Virus record (IMG/VR): IMGVR_UViG_3300027659_000039
Location: 1 to 58,491 of that record
Length of the DNA: 58,491 nucleotides
Source: a virus
Direction: 5' to 3' (one strand)
The position numbers and the translations under genes were made by a program. The notes beneath the pieces are model-generated. The model did no database searches. It was given only the letters and a program-made list of their open reading frames with translations, and was not told where the DNA came from. This document shows, piece after piece, positions 40,417-47,974 of this stretch. How positions within the stretch are numbered: position 1 is the stretch's first letter; each line of letters starts with the position of its first letter.

Positions 40417-41069
40417 AGACTCTCCGCAAACTTCATTAGATTTTCGTATACTCGAACTTTGGGAAGCAACATTTTGTAGATGTGATTTTGTAATTTTTCT
40501 TGTGTTTTTTTACCTTTGCCGGTAAGAACAAGCACCGGAGTTGCTCCTGCTTTTTCAGCCATAACTAAATCTTCTAAACTGTCACCAACATAGGCCCCAC
40601 CTTTAATTTTTGCCCCAGGAATATTATTTTCAGCATGTTTAAAAAGACCTGGATTGGGCTTAGAAAACGGATCGTCTTTGCGACTAGATGTATTATACCA
40701 AATCCCATCAATGCTTGTACAACCTGCTTGTCCTAGTAGATTTAACATGTGTCGGTTACAGTTTTCTACTTCATCTATAGAAACTTTTTTATGACTTATA
40801 CTTGGTTGATCAAATAAGAAGGCAAGTTTATGACCTTTACTACGAATAATTGCAACAGCCTTAAATGCATCTTCAATGGGTATAAACTTATCTGGGCCGT
40901 TAATTATATCATCACATTCACAAACTACACCGTCTCTATCTAACGCAATAAGGTATTTGTCAAATATTGCAGGCATAGTTATAGCTTGTGAAATATTTGG
41001 TTGTACCTGCTGTTGCTGTTGAACAGACAGGTTGCTTTTCATATTTTTATCTACACTAAATCTTCCCAT
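40413..41069 (-). CDS. HAD phosphatase, GmhB-like
   Basis: 218 residues with a short Gln-rich N-terminus (SVQQQQQVQP), then ALDRDGVVCE (nucleophile motif near 42-51), KPNPGLF near 140, and YVGDSLEDLVMAEKAGATP near 160. This matches the HAD-IIIA group containing D-glycero-D-manno-heptose-1,7-bisphosphate phosphatase and histidinol phosphatase. In an operon with a GT9 (heptosyltransferase-type) gene, a heptose or sugar-bisphosphate phosphatase role fits best. The zinc-loop cysteines typical of GmhB are not clearly present. Confidence 0.78.
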   Translation of the reverse strand: MGRFSVDKNMKSNLSVQQQQQVQPNISQAITMPAIFDKYLIALDRDGVVCECDDIINGPDKFIPIEDAFKAVAIIRSKGHKLAFLFDQPSISHKKVSIDEVENCNRHMLNLLGQAGCTSIDGIWYNTSSRKDDPFSKPNPGLFKHAENNIPGAKIKGGAYVGDSLEDLVMAEKAGATPVLVLTGKGKKTQEKLQNHIYKMLLPKVRVYENLMKFAESL

Positions 41070-41072
41070 ATT

Positions 41073-41864
41073 TTACTCGTATAATTTTTTTATATCTTGA
41101 GATATTGACGGTTGTGTCTTATTCATATATCTATTAAGGTGATTACTTCCGTAGGATTTACTTACCGGAGGGGCTAACTGGCCTGGTTGACTGTTATTAG
41201 GATTTGTCCTACGTAACCAATCATCAAAATTTCCTGTATATTTTTTAAATCCGACATGATTGCAGGTAATACCAGTGTCTAGCCAAGTTGTATACCCTAA
41301 TTGTTTTAATTTTCTACACATTAAAATGTCTTCACTAATAATATCACCATTTTCTACAATGACATCAAATATCCATCGACGCTTTTTACCTTGTTCTTTT
41401 TCTTCATATACAGGACTAGCGTCCCATATTGCGTCAACCGCCTTACGACTTAACTTTAAAAATCCAGTGCCTAGTCCTTCTACTGCTAACAATCCCGTAA
41501 CAGGATCACGATCAGCATATGGTTGTAAAACTTTCCCTACATACATTTCTGTATCGCCTTTCTTAGGATAAGTCCCACCTACTACATCTACTGGATAATT
41601 TAACAATCTGTAAAAATGCTCGGGATTCCACTCAATGTCGGCATCGATAAAAATGATATCATCGCAATTCATTTCTCGAACTAGCGCAATAATATCGTTT
41701 CTTGCACGTTGTATTAGCGCATCGTAACTTAACCAGATAGGTAAAATTTCTACGTTCATCTGATCAGATAATTTAATTGTATTCACAAGGCTATGTGTAT
41801 ACCATACATCAACACTTCCGTCATAACACGGAGTACCTATTAACACTCGTCTTTTCTTTTGCAT
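41073..41864 (-). CDS. glycosyltransferase, GT2-like (GT-A fold)
   Basis: 263 residues from the ATG at 41864 (TAATG overlap with the sulfotransferase gene). RRVLIGTPCYDGSVDVWY at the start, RARNDIIALVREMNCDDIIF with the metal site IDADIEW, and GGTYPKKG. The second part has GTGFLKLSRKAVDAI and SEDILMCRKLKQLGYTTWLD, as in GT-A transferases. Substrate unknown. An in-frame GTG at 41876 is less likely. Confidence 0.82.
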   Translation of the reverse strand: MQKKRRVLIGTPCYDGSVDVWYTHSLVNTIKLSDQMNVEILPIWLSYDALIQRARNDIIALVREMNCDDIIFIDADIEWNPEHFYRLLNYPVDVVGGTYPKKGDTEMYVGKVLQPYADRDPVTGLLAVEGLGTGFLKLSRKAVDAIWDASPVYEEKEQGKKRRWIFDVIVENGDIISEDILMCRKLKQLGYTTWLDTGITCNHVGFKKYTGNFDDWLRRTNPNNSQPGQLAPPVSKSYGSNHLNRYMNKTQPSISQDIKKLYE

Positions 41865-42685
41865 TATTCTATCCACAACAGTTGTCTTTTAATATGGTCA
41901 AAGTCAAATTTCCAAAAACTCGAACTTACGTAATTTTCCCAGATATCTGATGGCAATATTGGTTTCCTCTGTTTAAATTCTACCTTCTTGCGAACTGTAT
42001 GTAAGCCCGTAATATTAGCGGCGTCATCAAATTCATCATAGCTGTCTTCAACATTGTTGAAGTCGTGTTCAAACCAAGGTTCGCCAATAAATTGGTAAAT
42101 TGTCTGCATTGTTTCTCTAGGGCGTTTACACAACGCTTCATAATCTACTACACACAACATATCTTTTTCATTACTGAATAGGCCTTGTTTTAAACAAGTT
42201 AGTGGTCCGGTAACATAGCCGCCGTTTCCCTCCATACTCATTAGACTATTACATCTCATATAGACATTAGACATATCCTGATGATTATATAATGCCTTTA
42301 TTGAGTAAGGATTTTTAGCATTTAATTGTTCAAAACTATCTAATATCCAAGGAACGTCTCTAATACATACAATTACTTTACTGTAGGGAAATAAATCTTT
42401 AACCATAGAAGTTTGTGCAGTCCAGGCCCGGTTCGTATTAAAACAAACTTCCGGTTTTCCTTCGTAGAAGTTAGCAAATAATCCTCTAATCAAACCTGCA
42501 CGTTTTTCTATTGGCACTGAAACTTCCATGCCTACTGCGCTGTGTGTTACCTGTAAGAGGTTTCTTGCATAGTCGTGTAATGGGTCACTAATATCTGCAC
42601 AGAATTTAGGATTTTGTTTTAGAATAGCACTGAGCAATGTTGACCCACTGCGTGGTAATCCTGATATAAAATGATATTTTTGCAT
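41864..42685 (-). CDS. PAPS-dependent sulfotransferase
   Basis: 273 residues. FISGLPRSGSTLLSAILKQN at the start is the 5'-phosphosulfate loop of sulfotransferases. VIVCIRDVPWILDSFEQ near 105-121 gives the 3'-phosphate site (Arg...Ser). The C-terminal part is helical. The family moves sulfate from PAPS to sugars, proteins or small molecules. The same operon holds an APS-kinase-like gene that could supply PAPS. One-base overlaps on both sides. A glycan substrate is inferred from the neighbours. Confidence 0.88.
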   Translation of the reverse strand: MQKYHFISGLPRSGSTLLSAILKQNPKFCADISDPLHDYARNLLQVTHSAVGMEVSVPIEKRAGLIRGLFANFYEGKPEVCFNTNRAWTAQTSMVKDLFPYSKVIVCIRDVPWILDSFEQLNAKNPYSIKALYNHQDMSNVYMRCNSLMSMEGNGGYVTGPLTCLKQGLFSNEKDMLCVVDYEALCKRPRETMQTIYQFIGEPWFEHDFNNVEDSYDEFDDAANITGLHTVRKKVEFKQRKPILPSDIWENYVSSSFWKFDFDHIKRQLLWIE

Positions 42686-44388
42686 TATTCTTTCACCAAT
42701 AACTTTCCTATATCTGGTAGATATAGATATTTTATATCAGATCCGATGATTGTGTTAACTGCATCTACTAACGTCTCTACTAACGGATCACCTGCTAGAT
42801 TGAAGCTGGTATTAAACACCATAGGTACACCTGTCTTTTTATAGAATGCTTCAATTAGACGATAATAAAATAAATTGTCTGCCTCATTAACAGTCTGAAC
42901 ACGACATGTTCCGTCTACGTGTGTAACACTAGGAACGTCTCCTATGCGTTTTGCCGACAGGTTAATGGCATACATCATAAAAGGACTAGACTTTAGTCCT
43001 CTCATTTCAAACCATTCGTCTGCATGTTCTTCCATAACGCTGGCTGCAAATGGTCGAAACCATTCGCGACCTTTAACACGATTTACAAAATCTTTGCCGT
43101 CGAGTCTGCGTGGATCAAATAAAATACTACGATTACCTAATGCTCTAGGCCCCCCTTCTGGACGACCATGAAATAACGAAACAATATTACCATTAACTAA
43201 TAGGTCAGCAACATCGTTAATATCCGCAGATTGCGTTTTTATTCCGCTTATTTGTTTTAGTATATTATCTAAAATACTGTAGTTTGGCGCGGCACCTAAA
43301 TAGATATGTTTTAATGGGTTCTTCGGAGCGGTGTTGTTATAAACATACCATCCAAGTTTAGCAAGTCCCATAGCAGTTCCACCGTCGTGACTGATAGGGT
43401 CTACATATAAATTAATATCTTTTAATCTATCTTTATAATAATAGTTTGCCACACAGTTTAATCCGTAGCCGCCTGCAATGACAACATTCTTAATACCTGT
43501 CGAGGCTACCGCATTTTCTATTAGACCACACACCATCTGTTGAGATTCTTGTTGAATTTTCCAAGCAAGATCTCGGTCGATATCTTTTACTTTAGAAAAG
43601 TTGTTGTGCCATTCTTTAGGTTCTTGTGTCCTTTGTAGTGCAGGGAATCTATTTTCATCTATGTTTGAGCCAGCAGGGTACATAGGTAATAGTAAGTTTT
43701 TATTCCCCTTACCTTCCACAAAGAAGTCTGGAATAGTTGCGTTGGCTTTTCCATAAGGTGCAAGCCCCATTGTTTTGCCTGCTTCAATATAACCAAATCC
43801 CAGATAGTGACTGACTGCTTCGTAGGCCTTGGTAATAGTAACAGAGTTATCAAACTCTTGTACACCATTATTAAAATAATCAGTACGACCATCCGAATAT
43901 CGTTTGTACAAGGGTTCAAAATTTACAGGATAAGAACATTTATAAACACTTTCGGTTTCGTATCCACCTACTGTGTTGCCTGTACCGTCTGGTCCGGTAG
44001 TAGTTGAATGAAAACTGCCAGCACCGTCTACTATAACGGCCAGTGCTTCATCAAATCCACTGTTATAAAATGCGCCTGCGGCATGACCTAAGTGATGCTG
44101 ATGCCCCATATTGGTAACTAAAACTTTTGGATTAAATTTACGAACCAATGCTGTATAAGCATCTTCCATAGTCCAGGGTAGTTTACTAAATTCCGGACTG
44201 GTACCGCCTAAAATAAGTTCATCTACGGGATAACTTTGTAAACACTCTAACATTGCTCGGAAAGGATTGCCATCGTATTTCATACGGCTGAGTCTTTCTT
44301 CTTCTGCATAGTAGACAACTTCGCCGTCTACAAGCAAACAAGCAGAACCGTTGTGTCCTGGATTAATGGCTAAAATGTTATATGGCAT
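42685..44388 (-). CDS. carbamoyltransferase (NodU/CmcH/TobZ family)
   Basis: 567 residues, the usual length. The N-terminal Kae1-like part has NPGHNGSACLLVDGEVVY and the metal-binding HQHHLGHAAGAF (about 97-108). The C-terminal YrdC-like part has PEGGPRALGNRSILFDPR, NRVKGREWFRPFAASV and VPMVFNTSFNLAGDPLVET. The family uses carbamoyl phosphate and ATP to put a carbamoyl group on a hydroxyl of a sugar or antibiotic. In this operon the target is probably a glycan. One-base overlaps with both neighbours. Confidence 0.93.
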   Translation of the reverse strand: MPYNILAINPGHNGSACLLVDGEVVYYAEEERLSRMKYDGNPFRAMLECLQSYPVDELILGGTSPEFSKLPWTMEDAYTALVRKFNPKVLVTNMGHQHHLGHAAGAFYNSGFDEALAVIVDGAGSFHSTTTGPDGTGNTVGGYETESVYKCSYPVNFEPLYKRYSDGRTDYFNNGVQEFDNSVTITKAYEAVSHYLGFGYIEAGKTMGLAPYGKANATIPDFFVEGKGNKNLLLPMYPAGSNIDENRFPALQRTQEPKEWHNNFSKVKDIDRDLAWKIQQESQQMVCGLIENAVASTGIKNVVIAGGYGLNCVANYYYKDRLKDINLYVDPISHDGGTAMGLAKLGWYVYNNTAPKNPLKHIYLGAAPNYSILDNILKQISGIKTQSADINDVADLLVNGNIVSLFHGRPEGGPRALGNRSILFDPRRLDGKDFVNRVKGREWFRPFAASVMEEHADEWFEMRGLKSSPFMMYAINLSAKRIGDVPSVTHVDGTCRVQTVNEADNLFYYRLIEAFYKKTGVPMVFNTSFNLAGDPLVETLVDAVNTIIGSDIKYLYLPDIGKLLVKE

Positions 44389-45323
44389 TAGGTACCCTTA
44401 CGCTCGATGTCTTCAACAATTTTATTATAAATTGCGGTTAATTCTTCTTCGTCAAAATCGGACATTCTATCATTGTGACGGTCTGCTAATACACTGTCTA
44501 ATCCTGTAATACGAATAGGGCTGTATTTCTTTGCGCCTTCTTTTTCGATAATTTGGAAATAATCAGGATAGCTGGTATTAATAGGAAATGTACTTCCAAA
44601 GATAACTGTTCCCGGAGTACCTACAGCACGAGCCATATGTTGTCCCACACTGTCTACTCCTACAAAATAATCAGCACATTCAATTAGGGCGGCCCACATG
44701 CGTAGGTCAGTAGTAGGTGGAAGTTTAATTGTGTATGTATCAGTGACAATTTGGAACTGTTGTTCTCCGAAGAATACCATATTATATCTTGCCGCAAGTT
44801 TTTTAGTTAGACTAATATAAGCATCGGGGCTTAGACTGCGACTAGCAGGATCGATTACATCCGCACGATCTAATGTGGCGCCACGGCCGAACGGTTGGAT
44901 AATAATAGTCTTAGATTTCTTTTGCTGTTCTTTAACATCAGCAAGAGTATTTGCGGCCCATTTTTCTTCCGACTTGTTAAATGTAAGACAGGGAGCGACT
45001 AAATCACTGTGGTCTGTGGTCTTATTGATTTCTCGATCAAACCCCTCTACTAGACCAATTTCTTGACGAAAATATGCAGGTAGCCTGTAAGGTTCAGGTG
45101 TAAGAATTTCTTCTGCTTTGCTGACAATATTGTCCCAAAGTCCTTTAGTGTCTGCACCATAGGTACGATCTTGTAGTTCCGGAATACTCCAAAGTAATCC
45201 GTCCCATGCAGGAATAATGATATACCATTCTCTATTCGGGTTAAGTCTATGGTATTTGAGTAATGCAGGTATTGCGGCAATAACACGGCCTGCGCCGCCG
45301 TCGATGTAAATAATTGTTGACAT
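44388..45323 (-). CDS. glycosyltransferase, GT9-like (heptosyltransferase type)
   Basis: 311 residues of GT-B pattern. The N-terminal YIDGGAGRVIAAIPALLKYH resembles the start of heptosyltransferases. FVGVDSVGQHMARAVGTPGT near 223 is the donor-site motif (G-D-S/T-G-xxH-xA-A-G-P). GT9 enzymes add heptose to lipid A core in Gram-negatives. It is the first full-length gene of the operon, downstream of the late box at 45484. Confidence 0.85.
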   Translation of the reverse strand: MSTIIYIDGGAGRVIAAIPALLKYHRLNPNREWYIIIPAWDGLLWSIPELQDRTYGADTKGLWDNIVSKAEEILTPEPYRLPAYFRQEIGLVEGFDREINKTTDHSDLVAPCLTFNKSEEKWAANTLADVKEQQKKSKTIIIQPFGRGATLDRADVIDPASRSLSPDAYISLTKKLAARYNMVFFGEQQFQIVTDTYTIKLPPTTDLRMWAALIECADYFVGVDSVGQHMARAVGTPGTVIFGSTFPINTSYPDYFQIIEKEGAKKYSPIRITGLDSVLADRHNDRMSDFDEEELTAIYNKIVEDIERKGT

Positions 45324-45341
45324 TGAATCCTCTGATCAGAT

Positions 45342-45364
45342 ATTAAGTATTATACGTACTTAAT
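45342..45364. repeat. inverted repeat ahead of the sugar operon
   Basis: ATTAAGTA and TACTTAAT separated by seven bases, in the leader of the GT9 gene. No T run follows, so it is not a plain terminator; it could be an operator or an RNA hairpin. Confidence 0.4.
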
Positions 45365-45413
45365 TATGCTAGATCAAGAGGGTTAGATAAAATTTTGATT
45401 AACTCGATTACTT

Positions 45414-45464
45414 TCACCATTTATTCATTGGGCAATTAAAAACTATATCGTATTTTATTGCCAT
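45414..45464 (-). CDS. 16-codon reading frame in the sugar-operon leader
   Basis: MAIKYDIVFNCPMNKW after a GAGAATAAC leader that matches the one before the C1q-like fibre gene at 47903. It starts 14 bases after the predicted start of the late promoter at 45484. It is either a leader peptide or the stub of a lost gene. Confidence 0.3.
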   Translation of the reverse strand: MAIKYDIVFNCPMNKW

Positions 45465-45483
45465 GTTATTCTCTTATTATGTG

Positions 45484-45491
45484 TATTTATA
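45484..45491 (-). promoter_or_regulatory. late promoter for the sugar-modification operon
   Basis: A perfect TATAAATA on the minus strand. Predicted start 45478; the GT9 gene begins 155 bases later. This places the ten-gene operon under late control, together with the virion genes. Confidence 0.65.
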
Positions 45492-45511
45492 TTAGAGTCC
45501 TACTCAAATTA

Positions 45512-46963
45512 TCATAATCCAAATCGTGATTTAAACGTATTGAAGTTTGTGCTAACTTCACCTGCTGATAAAGCACGATTGTACACTGCAACTTGATTAA
45601 TCCTTGCAGTGGCAAATTCACTGGCATCTGGATCACCACCAACAAAAAACGGCATGGCATCTACTCTCAAATCTGGAGAATCTCCATCTCGCGATCCCAC
45701 TTGTGTGCCATTTACATACAGCTTCATGTTGGCAGTGCCGGCCTGTGTTCCATCGTAAATCACACATATATTCTGCCAGACATTGAGTGTGAACAACTGA
45801 AATATTTCTGCAGGATACATTTCAAATTTTTGGGTGGTTAATTTGTAAAATCTTAAAAGGCTGGTTCCTCTATAGCCCATGAGAACATAACTATCAGAGT
45901 TTGCTACCGGGTAAGTCCATATATTCCATGTGAACGCTGTGGCTGCCGATTGTACTGGTGTTTGATAAGTGAAGCTGGTTCTTTGTGATGCGCCACTTCC
46001 GAAACTAAAATAACTTGCAGCTCCAGCAGATGTATATGCAGGACTATTAACTATTGTACCAGTCCTGCCATTACCACTCAAATCAGTCCAAGTAGTTCCC
46101 GATCCAGAATAACTTGCAACATTTCCTGCATCTAACCAAAGTTGTAATCCGGAGGTGATGAGAGTTGGTACATATGGATCGACTGTTATTATAGTGGGAG
46201 CTTGATAGCTATTGGGTTGTCTCGCCACTATGGCTCCGGTGTTATTCCCTACATCTAATGCATTTATTTTTTTGCCCCATGCACGAACATAGGCAATATC
46301 CCCCCTGAAGAAATTACCAGTGCCTGCACGACTGGCTATATAGGTCCAAGTATTGGCAAATGCCAATCCACTAGTGGTTGCAGATGTAACAGCAGTTATT
46401 GATGTGTTGGTAAAAAATTGAGCAGTAGTAGAACCATTGATAAAAATTTGTCTGCCGGTTGAATCAGATCCGTTGACAAATGTCTCAACAACACTGTTAA
46501 ATGATGTATTTGTATTTGGTGTAAATCCAAACAATCTAGGCCCGTAACCCTGCCATATTGACAGGTAGGTATTGGTCACAGTACTAATATTATTTGCGTT
46601 CATCAGCAGGGTAATACCACCAGTGGCTGTACTACCACCAGTACCCGTAGTTTCATATAATATTTGTGTAGTAGATGTATTAGTAGTCCTGTAACCAATT
46701 TCAATAGTTACCGCTGAGTAAGCATTAAAATTTATAGCAGTGGCACTACGTGCATGTTGATTTGTGCCGTTAAAGGTTAAGTATGTACCAGTAGTTCCAT
46801 TACTGGTATAGGTAGGTGTATTGAATAATGTAAAATTATTTCTATTAGGTGACAAATCATTCCACGTTGATCCGCTACCTGGGTAACTTTTAGGATTAGC
46901 AGCATCTAAATAAAATATTAGATCGCTAACATTAGATAAATTTGGCCCGTCTATTACGCTCAT
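45512..46963 (-). CDS. tail fibre with two LamG-like domains
   Basis: 483 residues. Two concanavalin/LamG-like domains: about 9-255 (begins LIFYLDAANPKSYPGSGSTW, ends NFFRGDIAYVRAWGKKINAL) and about 265-483 (begins GLQLWLDAGNVASYSGSGTT, ends ATARINQVAVYNRALSAG). Each opens with LWLDA/FYLDA and closes with a GxIxxVxxWxxxL strand. Such domains bind sugars at fibre tips. The first domain is closely related to the ones at 49690 and 53352. The gene lies six bases from a small chaperone-like gene. Confidence 0.82.
   Translation of the reverse strand: MSVIDGPNLSNVSDLIFYLDAANPKSYPGSGSTWNDLSPNRNNFTLFNTPTYTSNGTTGTYLTFNGTNQHARSATAINFNAYSAVTIEIGYRTTNTSTTQILYETTGTGGSTATGGITLLMNANNISTVTNTYLSIWQGYGPRLFGFTPNTNTSFNSVVETFVNGSDSTGRQIFINGSTTAQFFTNTSITAVTSATTSGLAFANTWTYIASRAGTGNFFRGDIAYVRAWGKKINALDVGNNTGAIVARQPNSYQAPTIITVDPYVPTLITSGLQLWLDAGNVASYSGSGTTWTDLSGNGRTGTIVNSPAYTSAGAASYFSFGSGASQRTSFTYQTPVQSAATAFTWNIWTYPVANSDSYVLMGYRGTSLLRFYKLTTQKFEMYPAEIFQLFTLNVWQNICVIYDGTQAGTANMKLYVNGTQVGSRDGDSPDLRVDAMPFFVGGDPDASEFATARINQVAVYNRALSAGEVSTNFNTFKSRFGL
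46275..46336. repeat. 62-base exact repeat, copy 1 (fibre gene)
   Basis: Identical to 49149-49210. Both copies encode the end of a LamG-like domain (the RAGTGNFFRGDIAYVRAWG part). Exact identity of coding DNA suggests a recent copy or gene conversion between fibre genes. Confidence 0.9.
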
Positions 46964-46968
46964 AACAA

Positions 46969-47142
46969 TTATTGAGCTAGTTGCTCTTCGGTGGGTTGTG
47001 GTAAAGTTGGATGGTTCCAGCTCTCAATAAAAGCGCCACGACCGTCATTGTTGTCAACTAACACGATTGTACCCCGCCTTGGACTAAAATCCTCAATAGT
47101 TAATTCTGGATAAATGGTTAAGATTTTTTCAAATAATGACAT
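46969..47142 (-). CDS. 57-residue tail-fibre assembly chaperone-like protein
   Basis: A small gene of 57 residues. MSLFEKILTIYPEL at the start and VDNNDGRGAFIESWNHPTLP then QPTEEQLAQ at the end match short proteins that follow fibre genes in many phages (XkdW or tail-assembly chaperone type). Its ATG overlaps the C1q-like gene's stop (TAATG), and six bases separate it from the LamG fibre gene. It probably helps fold or attach a fibre. Confidence 0.75.
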   Translation of the reverse strand: MSLFEKILTIYPELTIEDFSPRRGTIVLVDNNDGRGAFIESWNHPTLPQPTEEQLAQ

Positions 47143-47903
47143 TAGGGTCTCACGTAAAATGCTTGGAAATATGTACCAGCTTGGGCTGCAGAAGTATTTA
47201 AAGCAGTAGAAGAGTAGCCAAATATTTCAATGTAATCAGTACTGCCATTTAGATTTACTAATGCTGATACAACTGTAGAGTAACAGGTTCCGCCAATGTC
47301 TGCGCCAGCTTTAATTGCAGTTCCGTTCCTTCTTATGACTATATACCCTTCGGTAACTCCTGCGGCAAACGCAATGCTGGCATTAACTTGATACCATCCT
47401 GCTATCAGAGGTTGATATCTGTAGTTGGTAGTGTTATCGTAAGCGTTGGTAGAATCTGCCTCTTTGACTTGGAAAGCTACTTTGGTGTAGGAGGCCGCAC
47501 CTAATGCAGTTACAGAGTTTTGATAAGCACTGAATGCGGGCATACCATAGGATAACACGGGGCCGCCTACTGACAGTACAGTGGCATTAGTTGTAGTGTT
47601 GGTACTTGTTCCAATCCATACAGCACCGTTGTATTGTCCCAATTTTAATAAACCGTTGTCTAACAACTCAATACTAGGAATACCAGAAATGTCATTGACA
47701 CTAAAAAGTGTGCCAGTATTAGTATCAATAATACTCATTAATTGTCCAACACCGCCTTCAATACTTATGGGGCCTGTGTCTAGTACTTTAAAAGTAATGG
47801 TACTTACAGATGCAGTTGCAGACCCGCCAGTAAATTTAATGGTCGGTTGTCCGCTAGTACCTGTAGCTGGTGTTATTACAATATTTTTATCGCCTAGTGC
47901 CAT
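47142..47903 (-). CDS. tail-fibre protein with C1q-like C-terminal domain
   Basis: 253 residues. The N-terminal ~115 residues are beta-rich repeat-like (KFTGGSATASVSTITF, ISGIPSIELLDNGLLKLGQY). The C-terminal ~135 residues form a C1q/TNF-like jelly roll: PAFSAYQNSVTALG at its start, YQPLIAGWYQVNASIAFAAG in the middle, TYFQAFYVRP at the end. Such domains trimerise and bind ligands at fibre ends. It has a late box, with GAGAATAAC ahead of the ATG. Confidence 0.82.
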   Translation of the reverse strand: MALGDKNIVITPATGTSGQPTIKFTGGSATASVSTITFKVLDTGPISIEGGVGQLMSIIDTNTGTLFSVNDISGIPSIELLDNGLLKLGQYNGAVWIGTSTNTTTNATVLSVGGPVLSYGMPAFSAYQNSVTALGAASYTKVAFQVKEADSTNAYDNTTNYRYQPLIAGWYQVNASIAFAAGVTEGYIVIRRNGTAIKAGADIGGTCYSTVVSALVNLNGSTDYIEIFGYSSTALNTSAAQAGTYFQAFYVRP

Positions 47904-47920
47904 GTTATTCTCATTTTAAT

Positions 47921-47928
47921 TATTTATA
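47921..47928 (-). promoter_or_regulatory. late promoter for the C1q-like fibre operon
   Basis: A perfect TATAAATA on the minus strand; predicted start 47915, a 12-base leader with GAGAA before the ATG at 47903. Confidence 0.75.
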
Positions 47929-47974
47929 TCTTGGTTATCTTGATATATCCGCTTGCAGTCATGTTAAAGTGTCC

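Noticed and set aside
40413-41069. HAD protein as a polynucleotide 3'-phosphatase of Pnkp type
   Set aside because: The KPNPG and VGDSLEDLVMAEKAG motifs and the sugar-operon setting fit the GmhB/histidinol-phosphatase group better, and no kinase domain is fused to it.
42685-44388. Carbamoyltransferase as evidence of a modified DNA base
   Set aside because: No base-modifying synthase, such as a hydroxymethyl pyrimidine enzyme, is visible nearby, while sugar enzymes surround the gene; a glycan target fits the context better.
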